Below are positions 25,950 through 34,197 of a DNA stretch of 64,000 nucleotides, in pieces. The stretch comes from Flavobacterium selenitireducens (lineage in GTDB: Bacteria; Bacteroidota; Bacteroidia; Flavobacteriales; Flavobacteriaceae). Position numbers and translations under genes: made by a program. The stretch lies in assembly GCF_014748335.1 (NCBI RefSeq), contig NZ_JAAVIY010000006.1:62001-126000 (forward strand), read 5' to 3'. Under the pieces are notes generated by a model. That model saw only the letters and a program-made list of their open reading frames with translations. It was not told the origin of the DNA and did not search any database. The stretch's first letter is position 1; the number at the start of each line of letters is the position of its first letter.

Positions 25950-27485
25950 ATGATGAAGAATTACGTGAAATTACTCTCGGTGTTTGCGGCATTTTCAATC
26001 GTTTCCTGCTCTCCGGAAGAGGCTGGAACTGAAGCGATAAGCCCGACAGAGCAAAAACAATTGGCTCCGCTTTCGACAGAGCAGATCAACGGCCAGATCG
26101 AAAACTCGCTAAGAGCTACGGGCGATTTCAACTGGAATCAATCCGATAATCACTTTGTATGGAGCGCGTTGCACCACAGCGAATTCATCGTTTCCATAGG
26201 TTTCGGATCTGCACCTCAGGACATCCAGCGTGCCAAATCGCCAAATGGTAAGAGGATGGAGATGCAATTGCTGGATATGATATCCGATCTCGAAGGCGTC
26301 AGTAAAAGGGAATTCCTGGTATTCAGCGATCCGGTGCTCAACACTATGGATGTCATAGTGAAAAAACAGTCGACACTTGCCGCATTGCGAAAGTCAAAAA
26401 ATGTAAGATATGCCGAGCCTGGGAACTACCGCTTTTTAGGAACGCGCAACGGTGTGGAGCGACCGCGCGACCTTACCGAGACAAGTTCCGGCGTCAGTTC
26501 GGGATCGGGCTGCGGTTACGACGCTACGGCGTTGAGCCCTGCAGATTTCACGACGGTATCGCCAAACGCCAGAGTAGCCTGGACGCTCACGCACCACAAT
26601 GTTCCCCAAGCCTGGAACCATGCCACTGGGGCAGGTGTGGGCATTGGTATTGTCGATACCGGCATTTCGCCTCAGCAAACGTTGCTCGGAGCGAGCTTCA
26701 ACACGGGCGCCTCATCCGGGAGAAGCATTCAGAAATTTGGTGTTTATGTCGATTCAGCCTGGCCTTGGTCTACGGCAACAGACGGTTTCAACGACCTTTG
26801 CGGACACGGGACGAGTATGGCTTCGGCGGCCGCAGCCCCGCGCAACAACAGCGGATTGCCCGTCGGCGTCGCCTATAACGCCAATCTCATAAGCTATCGC
26901 GCAGCTTCGAATGTGGTACTCGAAGGGTATCACGAGCAGGAAGGCGTGAAAAAAGCGTTTACGGCCCTAGGCAACAATTCCGGTGTAAAAATCATCTCGA
27001 TGTCGATGGGGCATGTATTTTCCGTAGGTAAAATCTCCGACGCGATCAAATTCGCCCACAGCAAAGGCAAATTGATCTTCTGCGCCGCCGGAACTTCCAC
27101 AAGTTTTACGACTTTCGTGGGCGTCATTTTTCCTGCCAGCATGAATGAGGTCGTGGCCGTTACGGGAGTCAAAGAAGGCAGCTATGCCAAATGCGATGTT
27201 TGCCACACGGGCGGGAAAGTTGAATTTACCGTCGCCATGCAACGCGCTTCTTCAGGCAATACGGTTCCGGTGGCGAGCTATTACAACGACCAGTCCGATT
27301 ACGTTGGTGGCTCGTCGGTCGCCACGGCCACGACAGCAGGAATGGCCGCGTTGGTTTGGTCGAAATATCCCACATGGACGCGCGACCAGGTACTAAACCG
27401 GCTACGGCAATCGGCACATTTTTATCCCAACAAAAATAGCCAGTTCGGTTATGGGAACATCAACGCGATGCTGGCGGTCCAGTAA
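25950..27485 (+). CDS. S8 (subtilisin-like) serine peptidase, lipoprotein
   Basis: A 511-residue predicted lipoprotein: lipobox FSIVSC with Cys20 followed by SPEE. A propeptide-like region spans about 60-160. The peptidase domain has Asp236 in GIVDTGIS, His286 in CGHGTS and Ser456 in GGSSVATAT. The usual oxyanion-hole Asn of AAGN is Thr382 here (CAAGTSTS), and the Pro after the nucleophile motif is missing, so activity may be altered. A C-terminal T9SS tail is absent. The ATG at 25950 is chosen over upstream in-frame codons because it begins the signal peptide; a second ATG follows at 25953. It probably processes extracellular or periplasmic proteins. Confidence 0.87.
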   Translation: MMKNYVKLLSVFAAFSIVSCSPEEAGTEAISPTEQKQLAPLSTEQINGQIENSLRATGDFNWNQSDNHFVWSALHHSEFIVSIGFGSAPQDIQRAKSPNGKRMEMQLLDMISDLEGVSKREFLVFSDPVLNTMDVIVKKQSTLAALRKSKNVRYAEPGNYRFLGTRNGVERPRDLTETSSGVSSGSGCGYDATALSPADFTTVSPNARVAWTLTHHNVPQAWNHATGAGVGIGIVDTGISPQQTLLGASFNTGASSGRSIQKFGVYVDSAWPWSTATDGFNDLCGHGTSMASAAAAPRNNSGLPVGVAYNANLISYRAASNVVLEGYHEQEGVKKAFTALGNNSGVKIISMSMGHVFSVGKISDAIKFAHSKGKLIFCAAGTSTSFTTFVGVIFPASMNEVVAVTGVKEGSYAKCDVCHTGGKVEFTVAMQRASSGNTVPVASYYNDQSDYVGGSSVATATTAGMAALVWSKYPTWTRDQVLNRLRQSAHFYPNKNSQFGYGNINAMLAVQ

Positions 27486-27502
27486 GCGGCAATATTGTTT
27501 TA

Positions 27503-27530
27503 GGACTGTCCAATGGGCGGTTTTTTTTGA
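27503..27530 (+). terminator. Terminator after the S8 peptidase gene
   Basis: GACTGTCC-AAT-GGGCGGTTTTTTTT: a short imperfect stem with wobble pairs, then eight T residues. Confidence 0.5.
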
Positions 27531-27607
27531 TCGTCAATAATTTGGTAACAATTGAGGCAGTCTTTCGACCAATTCGCTAAATTCGACACCTAACAAAAAT
27601 ACTGACA

Positions 27608-29833
27608 ATGAGATTATCCCTTGTTTTAGGGCTGTTCGCAGCGACATTTTTACATGCCCAGGAAAAAAGTACTACGTCGTCCTACGATTACAATGCGGCA
27701 TTTGCGCCTGGATTTTACAATGTTACCGGAAATGAATACCGCAGCGCCAGCGGCCAGCCAGGCCCGAAATATTGGCAAAACAGAGCGGACTACAAATTGA
27801 CCGCGTCGCTCAACGACCAGACCGGCGAAATCATCGGATCGGAAATTTTGACGTACTCCAACAACAGCCCAGACGCGCTTCCGTTTCTTTGGCTGCATAT
27901 CGATCAAAACCTATTTGCAAAAGAGTCGCGCGGAAATGCCGTAATCCCTACGTCCGGCAGCCGGAATGGTGCGAGAGGCGAGGTGTTCGACGGAGGGCAC
28001 AACATCAAGTCGGTAAAATTGATCGCGACCGCAAAAGGAGGGAAGACGACCGAAACGCCGCTTGCCTTCACGATTACCGACACCCGCATGCAAATCAAAC
28101 TTCCGAGCCATCTCAAAACGGGAGGGAAAGTGTCGCTCAAAATCGATTTCTCATTTGTTTCTCCTGTTTACGGATCGGATCGGATGGGAATCCAACCGAC
28201 CAAAAACGGCAAAATTTTCGAGGTTGCCCAGTGGTTTCCCAGAGTATGCGTTTACGACGACATCCGCGGCTGGAACACGACGCCTTATCTCGGCGCAGGT
28301 GAATTCTATCTTGAGTATGGCGATTTCGACATGAAAATAACCGCGCCTTCCAATCACATCGTAGTAGCTTCGGGTGAATTGCTCAATCCGTCGGAAGTAT
28401 ATACGGCAGAGCAATTACAGCGTTGGAAGCAAGCCGGCCAAAGCGACAAGACGGTAATGATACGTTCGGCTGCAGAGGTGACCGCTGCTGCTTCGCGTCC
28501 GTCGGGAAAACCGAGCCTGACCTGGCATTTCTCAATCAAGAATTCGCGAGACGTGGCTTGGGCGTCGTCGGCCTCTTTTATAGTTGACGCCGCACGCATC
28601 AATCTGCCAAGCGGGAAAAAATCGCTTGCTATTTCGGCATATCCTCAAGAAAGCGACGGCCAAAAAGCATGGGGACGTTCGACGGAGTATACCAAGGCCT
28701 GCATCGAGCACTATTCCCAAAAATGGTTTGAATATCCGTATCCGGCGGCGACGAACGTTGCGGGTGTCGTAGGCGGAATGGAATATCCGGGCATTGTTTT
28801 TTGCGAATACACTGCCAGGGAAGGCGGACTTTGGGGCGTCACCGACCACGAATTCGGACATACCTGGTTTCCTATGATCGTCGGTTCTAACGAGCGTGTT
28901 TTTGGCTGGATGGACGAAGGCTTCAACACCTTTATCAATGAGTTGAGCACCGATGCCTTCAACAATGGCGAGTACAAGCAACCCGCTGCGCCTATGTCGC
29001 AAATTGCTATGACGACGCAAAATATGGAGCCGGTGATGAGTGCTCCCGATAATATGAAAGAAGCCCATGTCGGTTGGCTCGTGTACGAAAAACCGGCAGC
29101 CGGGCTTAGAATGTTAAGAAATGAAGTGTTGGGACCGGAGCGATTCGATTACGCCTTCAAGACGTACATTGAGCGGTGGGCGTTCAAACATCCGCAACCT
29201 GAAGATTTTTTCCATACGATGGAAAACGTCGCCGGGGAAGACCTGGCCTGGTTCTGGCGTTCGTGGTATGTCAACAAATGGCCGATGGATCAGGCCATCA
29301 CAAAAATCATGTACAAAAAGAACGATCCGTCGAAGGGAGTCTACATCACACTTGAGAATTTAGGAAAGATGCCGGCGCCTGTCGTTATGGATATCAAATA
29401 CAAGGCAGGCAGCTCCGAACGCCTGAAACTCCCCGTGGAGATTTGGCAACGCAATGCCTCGTGGACCATCAGGCATGCGTCGACATCAGAAATCGAAAGC
29501 ATCACGCTCAACCCTGCGGGTACGCTGCCGGACATCAATGCGGCGAACAACGTTTGGACCAGCGGTAAGGGCACACTCGAAACAGACATCGACTTGTCGC
29601 CTTATACCGGAACTTTCGGCAACAAACAGGTTCCGATCAAACTCGTATTTTCCGAAAAGGAAGACGGGCTCTACATCGGAATCGACAGCCAGGAATACAG
29701 GCTGGAGTACAAAGGAGGCAACACATTCGCCGTGCCTGGCGGACAAGGAACCCAATTCACTTTTGACGAATCCAGGAAAAGTCTGGAGTTGCTAGAAAGC
29801 GGTCAAAAAATCATCTTCAACCGGGAAAAATAA
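27608..29833 (+). CDS. M1 family zinc metallopeptidase, exported
   Basis: A 741-residue metallopeptidase with an N-terminal signal peptide ending at HAQ (residue 18). Zinc-binding HEFGH is at 414-418, with Glu437 in DEGFNTF, exactly the HExxH-x18-E spacing. The usual GAMEN exopeptidase loop is GGMEYP (389-394), a variant seen in a bacterial M1 branch. The first 350 residues are beta-rich; the last 150 form a beta-sandwich-like tail. No T9SS sorting domain is present, so a periplasmic role in peptide trimming is likely. Flanked by its own terminator. Confidence 0.92.
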   Translation: MRLSLVLGLFAATFLHAQEKSTTSSYDYNAAFAPGFYNVTGNEYRSASGQPGPKYWQNRADYKLTASLNDQTGEIIGSEILTYSNNSPDALPFLWLHIDQNLFAKESRGNAVIPTSGSRNGARGEVFDGGHNIKSVKLIATAKGGKTTETPLAFTITDTRMQIKLPSHLKTGGKVSLKIDFSFVSPVYGSDRMGIQPTKNGKIFEVAQWFPRVCVYDDIRGWNTTPYLGAGEFYLEYGDFDMKITAPSNHIVVASGELLNPSEVYTAEQLQRWKQAGQSDKTVMIRSAAEVTAAASRPSGKPSLTWHFSIKNSRDVAWASSASFIVDAARINLPSGKKSLAISAYPQESDGQKAWGRSTEYTKACIEHYSQKWFEYPYPAATNVAGVVGGMEYPGIVFCEYTAREGGLWGVTDHEFGHTWFPMIVGSNERVFGWMDEGFNTFINELSTDAFNNGEYKQPAAPMSQIAMTTQNMEPVMSAPDNMKEAHVGWLVYEKPAAGLRMLRNEVLGPERFDYAFKTYIERWAFKHPQPEDFFHTMENVAGEDLAWFWRSWYVNKWPMDQAITKIMYKKNDPSKGVYITLENLGKMPAPVVMDIKYKAGSSERLKLPVEIWQRNASWTIRHASTSEIESITLNPAGTLPDINAANNVWTSGKGTLETDIDLSPYTGTFGNKQVPIKLVFSEKEDGLYIGIDSQEYRLEYKGGNTFAVPGGQGTQFTFDESRKSLELLESGQKIIFNREK

Positions 29834-29839
29834 AAAAAA

Positions 29840-29872
29840 CGAAAGCCGCTCTGATTGGGCGGCTTTTTTATT
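29840..29872. terminator. Bidirectional terminator between the M1 peptidase and GNAT genes
   Basis: AAAGCCGCTC-TGATTG-GGCGGCTTTTTT with A and T tracts on both sides can stop transcripts from both converging genes; the GNAT stop lies in its right arm. Confidence 0.8.
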
Positions 29873-30416
29873 TGTTGACTATCGAGTAATGGACGGAGTC
29901 GATGAACTTGCCGTCGTAAAACTCGTTTTCCTTGAAGTGGCCTTCTTTTACGAAACCGTTTTTTTGCAGGACTTTTTCTGAAGCGACATTGTCAGGATCG
30001 ATTACCGCTACGATGGAATGCAATCCCATTGTTGAAAACGCGTATTCCACAAGTTTTTTTATGGCTTCGCTGACGATTCCCTGTCCGTGGTAATCGGGAT
30101 GGATCATGTATCCGATTTCAGAGCGGAAGTGTTCGAATTCCGTGCGGTAAAATCCCATTATGCCGACAAGTTTGTCGTTCCCTTTGAGTGTCACGGCCCA
30201 ATTGATGCCTTGATTGGCCTCGATCTGGTCGTTTATCTTGGCGATGTGAGCCAATGCCTCGGTGTGATCTTGTATTAACGGACGCGGAATGAATTTCATG
30301 TTTGCGGGATCGGAACGCATCTCAAAAACCTCCACAACGTCGGATTCCGAAAGTTTCCTTAGGTAAAGTCGTTCGGTCTCGAGTATCGGGAAAAGGGAAA
30401 AGTCGTACGTTAGCAT
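29868..30416 (-). CDS. GNAT-family N-acetyltransferase (RimJ/RimL-like)
   Basis: A 182-residue acetyltransferase. ETERLYLRKLSESDVVEVFE near the N-terminus and HPDYHGQGIVSEAIKKLVEY (about 110-129) contain the acetyl-CoA pyrophosphate-binding turn. VIDPDNVASEKVLQKNGFVK follows as the standard last motif. It is cytoplasmic. In this subfamily the acceptor is often a ribosomal-protein N-terminus or a small molecule; no substrate can be inferred. It is 4 bases after the hydrolase gene on the same strand, so the two may be co-transcribed. Confidence 0.88.
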   Translation of the reverse strand: MLTYDFSLFPILETERLYLRKLSESDVVEVFEMRSDPANMKFIPRPLIQDHTEALAHIAKINDQIEANQGINWAVTLKGNDKLVGIMGFYRTEFEHFRSEIGYMIHPDYHGQGIVSEAIKKLVEYAFSTMGLHSIVAVIDPDNVASEKVLQKNGFVKEGHFKENEFYDGKFIDSVHYSIVNK

Positions 30417-30420
30417 GTCG

Positions 30421-31395
30421 CTAATTTAAGAATTTTACCACTTCCTTGTTTACGATTTCCGGTTGGTCGGTGTTCATGAAATGCCCGGTATCGGGAACGC
30501 GGATTATCGATACGCCCGCTATGTTCTCCTTTGCCTTTTCGCATGATTTGTCGCCGTTCATGCAGTCGTTGTCGCCCGAGAGGAAAAGTACGGGCATCTT
30601 GAGTTTTTTGAGGTCGTCGTCCGAAAAAGGAATCATCTTGGTTACCTGGGGCCTGCTGTCGCCGTATTTGCTGGCAATGTAGAATTGTTCCCTGAAGTAT
30701 GGATGTATTTTTTCAGGATGGTTCGCGAAAGCCGCCATTGTCTTGGCGAGACTTTTGCGCGACGGAAACATTTTGAACCACATGGCCGGGAAAATCTTGA
30801 AATCGACCCAACCGAAAACCTGGGCTGGGCTCAATAACACCAGGCGTCGGATGCGATTTTCGGGCTGTATCGCCAGGTGAGCGGCGATCCATCCGCCTCT
30901 TGAGGTGCCGATGAGGTCGACCGAGTTCAATTTGAGCTGGTCGAACACATCGTTGTAAAAGAGCACGATGTCCTGATTGTTCAACGGATCGGTCTTGAGT
31001 ACTGACTTCCCGGCGTCCATAATATAATCGACGGCATAGACCCGATGCGTTTTGCTAAGGGCTTTTATATTCGGATACCACATCGTCGAGCTCGCATCCA
31101 TGCCGTGGAGCAGTACAAGCGGTTGTCCGTTTTTGGGTCCCGATACGATGATGTGCGTAGGGCCGAACCGCGTCGGCACATCGATTTCCTCGTATTTGAC
31201 GTCGAACAGCGAAAGCGTCCTGTCGTAAGCCTTGTAGTATTTTGCTTTTTGTTTTTTTGATTTGAACAGATATTCCGGTAGAAAATCGGGTCGGTTTTTT
31301 TGATGAGGCAAGATGATCGAACTGCAACCCGAGAGCGTGAAACTAACGATAACAGCAACGATCAAACCTTTTATCAGGGAAGATTTGTTGCGCAT
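30421..31395 (-). CDS. Alpha/beta-hydrolase fold lipoprotein
   Basis: A 324-residue predicted lipoprotein: hydrophobic segment 9-20 and lipobox TLSGC with Cys24. The alpha/beta-hydrolase core has the oxyanion HGMDAS (97-102), the nucleophile elbow GTSRGG with Ser165, an acid near LSGDND (about 275) and the catalytic His in DTGHFMN (about 307). It could be an esterase, lipase or peptidase of the cell envelope; substrate unknown. It precedes the GNAT gene by 4 bases. Nothing indicates T9SS secretion. Confidence 0.85.
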   Translation of the reverse strand: MRNKSSLIKGLIVAVIVSFTLSGCSSIILPHQKNRPDFLPEYLFKSKKQKAKYYKAYDRTLSLFDVKYEEIDVPTRFGPTHIIVSGPKNGQPLVLLHGMDASSTMWYPNIKALSKTHRVYAVDYIMDAGKSVLKTDPLNNQDIVLFYNDVFDQLKLNSVDLIGTSRGGWIAAHLAIQPENRIRRLVLLSPAQVFGWVDFKIFPAMWFKMFPSRKSLAKTMAAFANHPEKIHPYFREQFYIASKYGDSRPQVTKMIPFSDDDLKKLKMPVLFLSGDNDCMNGDKSCEKAKENIAGVSIIRVPDTGHFMNTDQPEIVNKEVVKFLN

Positions 31396-31437
31396 TGAGT
31401 GTGGTGTTTACTCAAATATACGCAATGGATTTGCGGC

Positions 31438-32289
31438 TCAGAATACCTCTATCGTGAAATTCGTGTTAAAAACAGCCTCGGATTCGAGCACCATCATGCT
31501 TTCCTTTTCACTGATATTGCCGCTAGCACCGGTCGTATCGGAATATCCGAACCATGGCTCTATGCACAAAAATGGTGCGCCGGGTTTCGTCCAAAGCCCC
31601 AAATGAGGAAAATCGTCATATCCGACGGTAACCACCCGTTTGTCGAGACGCAGTATCGAAACGGATTTGGCCGCAATATTTTTCAGGACGAGGGCGTCTT
31701 TTTCGAAAAGGGAATAGTCGAGCGCCAGGCGCCGGTTTTCGAGCGGAAGCGTCTCGATGGTGTCCGAAAGTAGATCGTTCTCAAGCAGATTGGCCCTCAG
31801 CGAAGCTCCTTTCTCAAACTTCAGCGAATAGTCGGTAAAGTTGCCGGCCAAGGCGAATGCAGGATGCGCCCCGAGTGAAAACGGCATTTTGCCCGTCCCT
31901 TCGTTGATTACGCTATAGCCGATCAGCAACTTGTTGTCCATCAATCGGTAATTGATTTGGAGCCAGAAGCGGAACGGGTACTTTTCGAGTGTTTCTGCCG
32001 AGAATTGCAACGAGAAAACCGCCTGGTTGTCAGAATGGTGGGTCAGGGAGAATTCCATATCGCGCGCAAAGCCATGTCTTCCCAATTGAAAGTGCGCTCC
32101 TTTGTATGTGAACCCGTTATTTTTCAACGTACCTACGATAGGGAACAGCACAGGGGAATGTTTGCCCCAAAACTGAGGGTCACCGTTCCAGATGTATTCC
32201 GTTCCGTCAGGAGATTTAAAGGAAACCAGCTCTGCTCCATGATAATCTATCGTTGCTGAGAATCCATTATGTGAAAGTGTCTTTTTCAA
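31438..32289 (-). CDS. Aldose 1-epimerase family protein (LacX-like)
   Basis: A 283-residue beta-sandwich protein of the galactose mutarotase superfamily. GAELVSFKSPDGTEYIWNGD (about 19-38), LFPIVG, the catalytic-type His in RHGFARDMEF, and SLGAHPAFAL (about 139-148) fit the shorter LacX-like branch. C-terminal landmarks are LGLWTKPGAPFLCIEPW. It would interconvert sugar anomers in the cytoplasm, but the exact sugar is unknown. The start is TTG (32287-32289), since the next frame-compatible ATG would lose the first strand. Confidence 0.85.
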   Translation of the reverse strand: MKKTLSHNGFSATIDYHGAELVSFKSPDGTEYIWNGDPQFWGKHSPVLFPIVGTLKNNGFTYKGAHFQLGRHGFARDMEFSLTHHSDNQAVFSLQFSAETLEKYPFRFWLQINYRLMDNKLLIGYSVINEGTGKMPFSLGAHPAFALAGNFTDYSLKFEKGASLRANLLENDLLSDTIETLPLENRRLALDYSLFEKDALVLKNIAAKSVSILRLDKRVVTVGYDDFPHLGLWTKPGAPFLCIEPWFGYSDTTGASGNISEKESMMVLESEAVFNTNFTIEVF

Positions 32290-32317
32290 AGTATAATAAA
32301 CTTTTTTAACAAAATTA

Positions 32318-32345
32318 TTGTCTGCGAAATATATTTTTATATTTT
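32318..32345 (+). promoter_or_regulatory. Candidate promoter for the 93-residue protein gene
   Basis: TTG (32318-32320), 17-base spacer and TATATTTT (32338-32345), one base off the -7 consensus. The intervening DNA is very AT-rich and also serves the divergent epimerase gene. Confidence 0.45.
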
Positions 32346-32384
32346 TACCCTCACCTCAAACCTTACAAACTTAAACTTGACCTT

Positions 32385-32666
32385 ATGATCCCTAGTTTTG
32401 AAACTATAGAAAAGGAGTCGATAGCTGAATTGAAATTCCCGCATTCAGACGTGCTGAAAGACAGGGAAGCCCAAAGTCTCAGGCAGTCCGAACTGCACCG
32501 GGCACTGTTGCTCGGCAATCTCGAACACTCAAAGATACGCATCTATTTCGAGGATATCGATTCTAAAAAAGTTGTTGAAACCACGGTCTGGGGATTGACC
32601 GATAATAGCGTCATTCTCAAGAAAGGCGTCGGGATCCCGATCAATAGAATCTACAAATCATTTTAA
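32385..32666 (+). CDS. Conserved small protein of unknown function
   Basis: A 93-residue soluble protein without signal peptide. The C-terminal half (KIRIYFEDIDSKKVVETTVW, about 49-68, ending GVGIPINRIYKSF) looks like a small beta-barrel or Sm-like fold, but no catalytic residue is evident. It has a candidate promoter and a strong terminator, so it is an independent transcription unit. I recall similar short proteins in flavobacteria but no function. Confidence 0.75.
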   Translation: MIPSFETIEKESIAELKFPHSDVLKDREAQSLRQSELHRALLLGNLEHSKIRIYFEDIDSKKVVETTVWGLTDNSVILKKGVGIPINRIYKSF

Positions 32667-32693
32667 ATCCGCCCTAAAGCGGATTTTTTTTTA
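32666..32693 (+). terminator. Terminator after the 93-residue protein gene
   Basis: AATCCGC-CCTAAA-GCGGATTTTTTTTT forms a compact stem-loop starting at the stop codon. The T run reaches the end of the convergent TonB-like gene. Confidence 0.82.
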
Positions 32694-33167
32694 CAACGAA
32701 AAATTGATCGGATAATTGAACAGGCAACGCACCGGTTTTCCGTCCTTCAACGCCGGTTTCCACGTTTCTTTGAATTGGGACAGCACGCGCACCGATTCAA
32801 CTTTCATCGTTTCCAGCTGCGCGAGTTCGTACTTTTTCTGATCCTCGGATACGGTTTTGGCTTTGGCTTCGTCAATATCCTTGGCGCTCATGTAAATGAA
32901 CTTTACGTCAGAGATGCTTCCGTCGATCTCCACTACGAATCCAACAAAGATTTTCACCTTTTTATTGCGGACGTCGGGCATCCTGAGATTTTGGCTCGTG
33001 AACAGGGCCAATGTGTACATTCCATTCTTGAGTTCGGGTCTCACGTCGACCTCGGGCGTTCGGTAAATCTTCGCATCATCCGGCAGTGGCAAGCCGATTC
33101 CCGCCTCTACACTGGTCTGGGCAATTACCGGTGCGCTAAGCAGGAGAAAAAGTAGTGTTCTTCTCAT
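32691..33167 (-). CDS. TonB C-terminal-like exported protein
   Basis: A 158-residue exported protein with a signal peptide ending near VIAQ (residue 17). The rest matches the TonB C-terminal fold: FVGFVVEIDGSISDVKFIY (about 74-92) and WKPALKDGKPVRCLFNYPI (about 136-154), as in short energy-transducer-like proteins of Bacteroidota. It lacks the N-terminal membrane anchor and proline-rich linker of a true TonB, so it is probably a periplasmic partner or domain protein rather than an energy transducer. No TonB-dependent receptor is nearby. Confidence 0.75.
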   Translation of the reverse strand: MRRTLLFLLLSAPVIAQTSVEAGIGLPLPDDAKIYRTPEVDVRPELKNGMYTLALFTSQNLRMPDVRNKKVKIFVGFVVEIDGSISDVKFIYMSAKDIDEAKAKTVSEDQKKYELAQLETMKVESVRVLSQFKETWKPALKDGKPVRCLFNYPINFSL

Positions 33168-33330
33168 TCAGGGTTAAGTTTGGTGTTTTAGTTTACCGCA
33201 ATATAAGTTAAAAACGTACTATGTATGGAAACTTCCGGTTAAATAGTTTTTAAGATTTCGGTATTCCGGACAAACCGTTTTTCAAATTGAAAAAATGTTA
33301 AAAACTGTCGATGAACGACGTCCCAAAATG

Positions 33331-33360
33331 AAAAACCCGGCATTCTGAATACCGGGTTTT
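33331..33360. terminator. Terminator after the DJ-1/PfpI gene
   Basis: AAAAACCCGGCATTC and GAATACCGGGTTTT form a near-perfect inverted repeat 8 bases beyond the stop of the minus-strand amidotransferase-like gene. The remaining 160 bases of the gap to the TonB-like gene show no gene. Confidence 0.75.
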
Positions 33361-33367
33361 CGATGCA

Positions 33368-33910
33368 TTAAGCGTTGGAATGTACGCCTTCCTTGATCTC
33401 TTCGATCATCTTTCGGTTAAAGGCGGGCAAATCTTCCGGAGTACGGCTCGTTACCAAACCATTGTCGACCACGACCTCCTGGTCGCTCCAGATGGCCCCG
33501 GCGTTGATAAGGTCTTTTGAAATTGCCTTTACGGATGTCATTTCTCGACCGTCCACGACCTCGGCGTTGATCAACACCTGAGGCCCGTGGCATATTGCGG
33601 CAACAGGTTTTTTATCGTTGAAAAAACCGTGGATAAAATTCAGTACGCCTTCTTTGGTGCGCAGCTTGTCCGGGTTGATGACGCCTCCGGGCAGGACCAA
33701 AGCATCATAGTCGCCGGAGTTGATTTCGTCAAGCGTGTAGTCCACTTGGTATTCGCTTCCCCAGTTTCCGTCGGCCCACGCCTTGATCGCGCCTTTTTCG
33801 AGACTGACGATATCGGCTTGCCAACCTTCGTTTTCCAATGCTTGTTTCGGAGATTTCAGTTCGCTTTCTTCAAATCCGTGCGTGGCCAGAATAGCTATTC
33901 TCTTTTTCAT
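33368..33910 (-). CDS. DJ-1/PfpI family type 1 glutamine amidotransferase-like protein
   Basis: A 180-residue cytoplasmic protein. The nucleophile Cys107 lies in AAICHGPQVLINA, with His108 next to it and Glu15 in GFEESEL, the triad expected for PfpI/YhbO-type proteins. LVLPGGVINPDKLR is also typical. Such proteins have been described as proteases, glyoxalases or deglycases; which of these applies is not settled. It is probably part of the protein-damage response. TATCTTTA upstream on the minus strand (about 33934-33941) is one base off a -7 box. Confidence 0.9.
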   Translation of the reverse strand: MKKRIAILATHGFEESELKSPKQALENEGWQADIVSLEKGAIKAWADGNWGSEYQVDYTLDEINSGDYDALVLPGGVINPDKLRTKEGVLNFIHGFFNDKKPVAAICHGPQVLINAEVVDGREMTSVKAISKDLINAGAIWSDQEVVVDNGLVTSRTPEDLPAFNRKMIEEIKEGVHSNA

Positions 33911-34145
33911 GGTAGTGTGTTTTAAAGTAGTTGCTTAAAGATAGCACGCCCGGTAAAGAATTTTTGCCAACGGAATCGTAAAATTGTGGTTAAATCGGGA
34001 AGTGGGACGCGTTACAGATCGAGAGGGAGGATTTGTGGTCACATTTAACATTTTTTGCGGATTTTCTGTAGTGGGTTTAAGCGATTATGGGTTAGTTTGC
34101 GCCTGGGTGGGTGCGGGCTGCGCGCTTATCCTAAACCGGCGGACA

Positions 34146-34180
34146 AAAAAAAACGCCGACCGTTTCCAGCCAGCGTTTTG
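34146..34180 (-). terminator. Terminator after clpB with GAAA tetraloop
   Basis: On the minus strand AACGCTGGCTG-GAAA-CGGTCGGCGTTTTTTTTT pairs over 9 positions (including G-T wobbles), closed by a GNRA loop and followed by nine T residues, 18 bases after the clpB stop. Confidence 0.85.
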
Positions 34181-34197
34181 ATACTTAATTCCATCAA

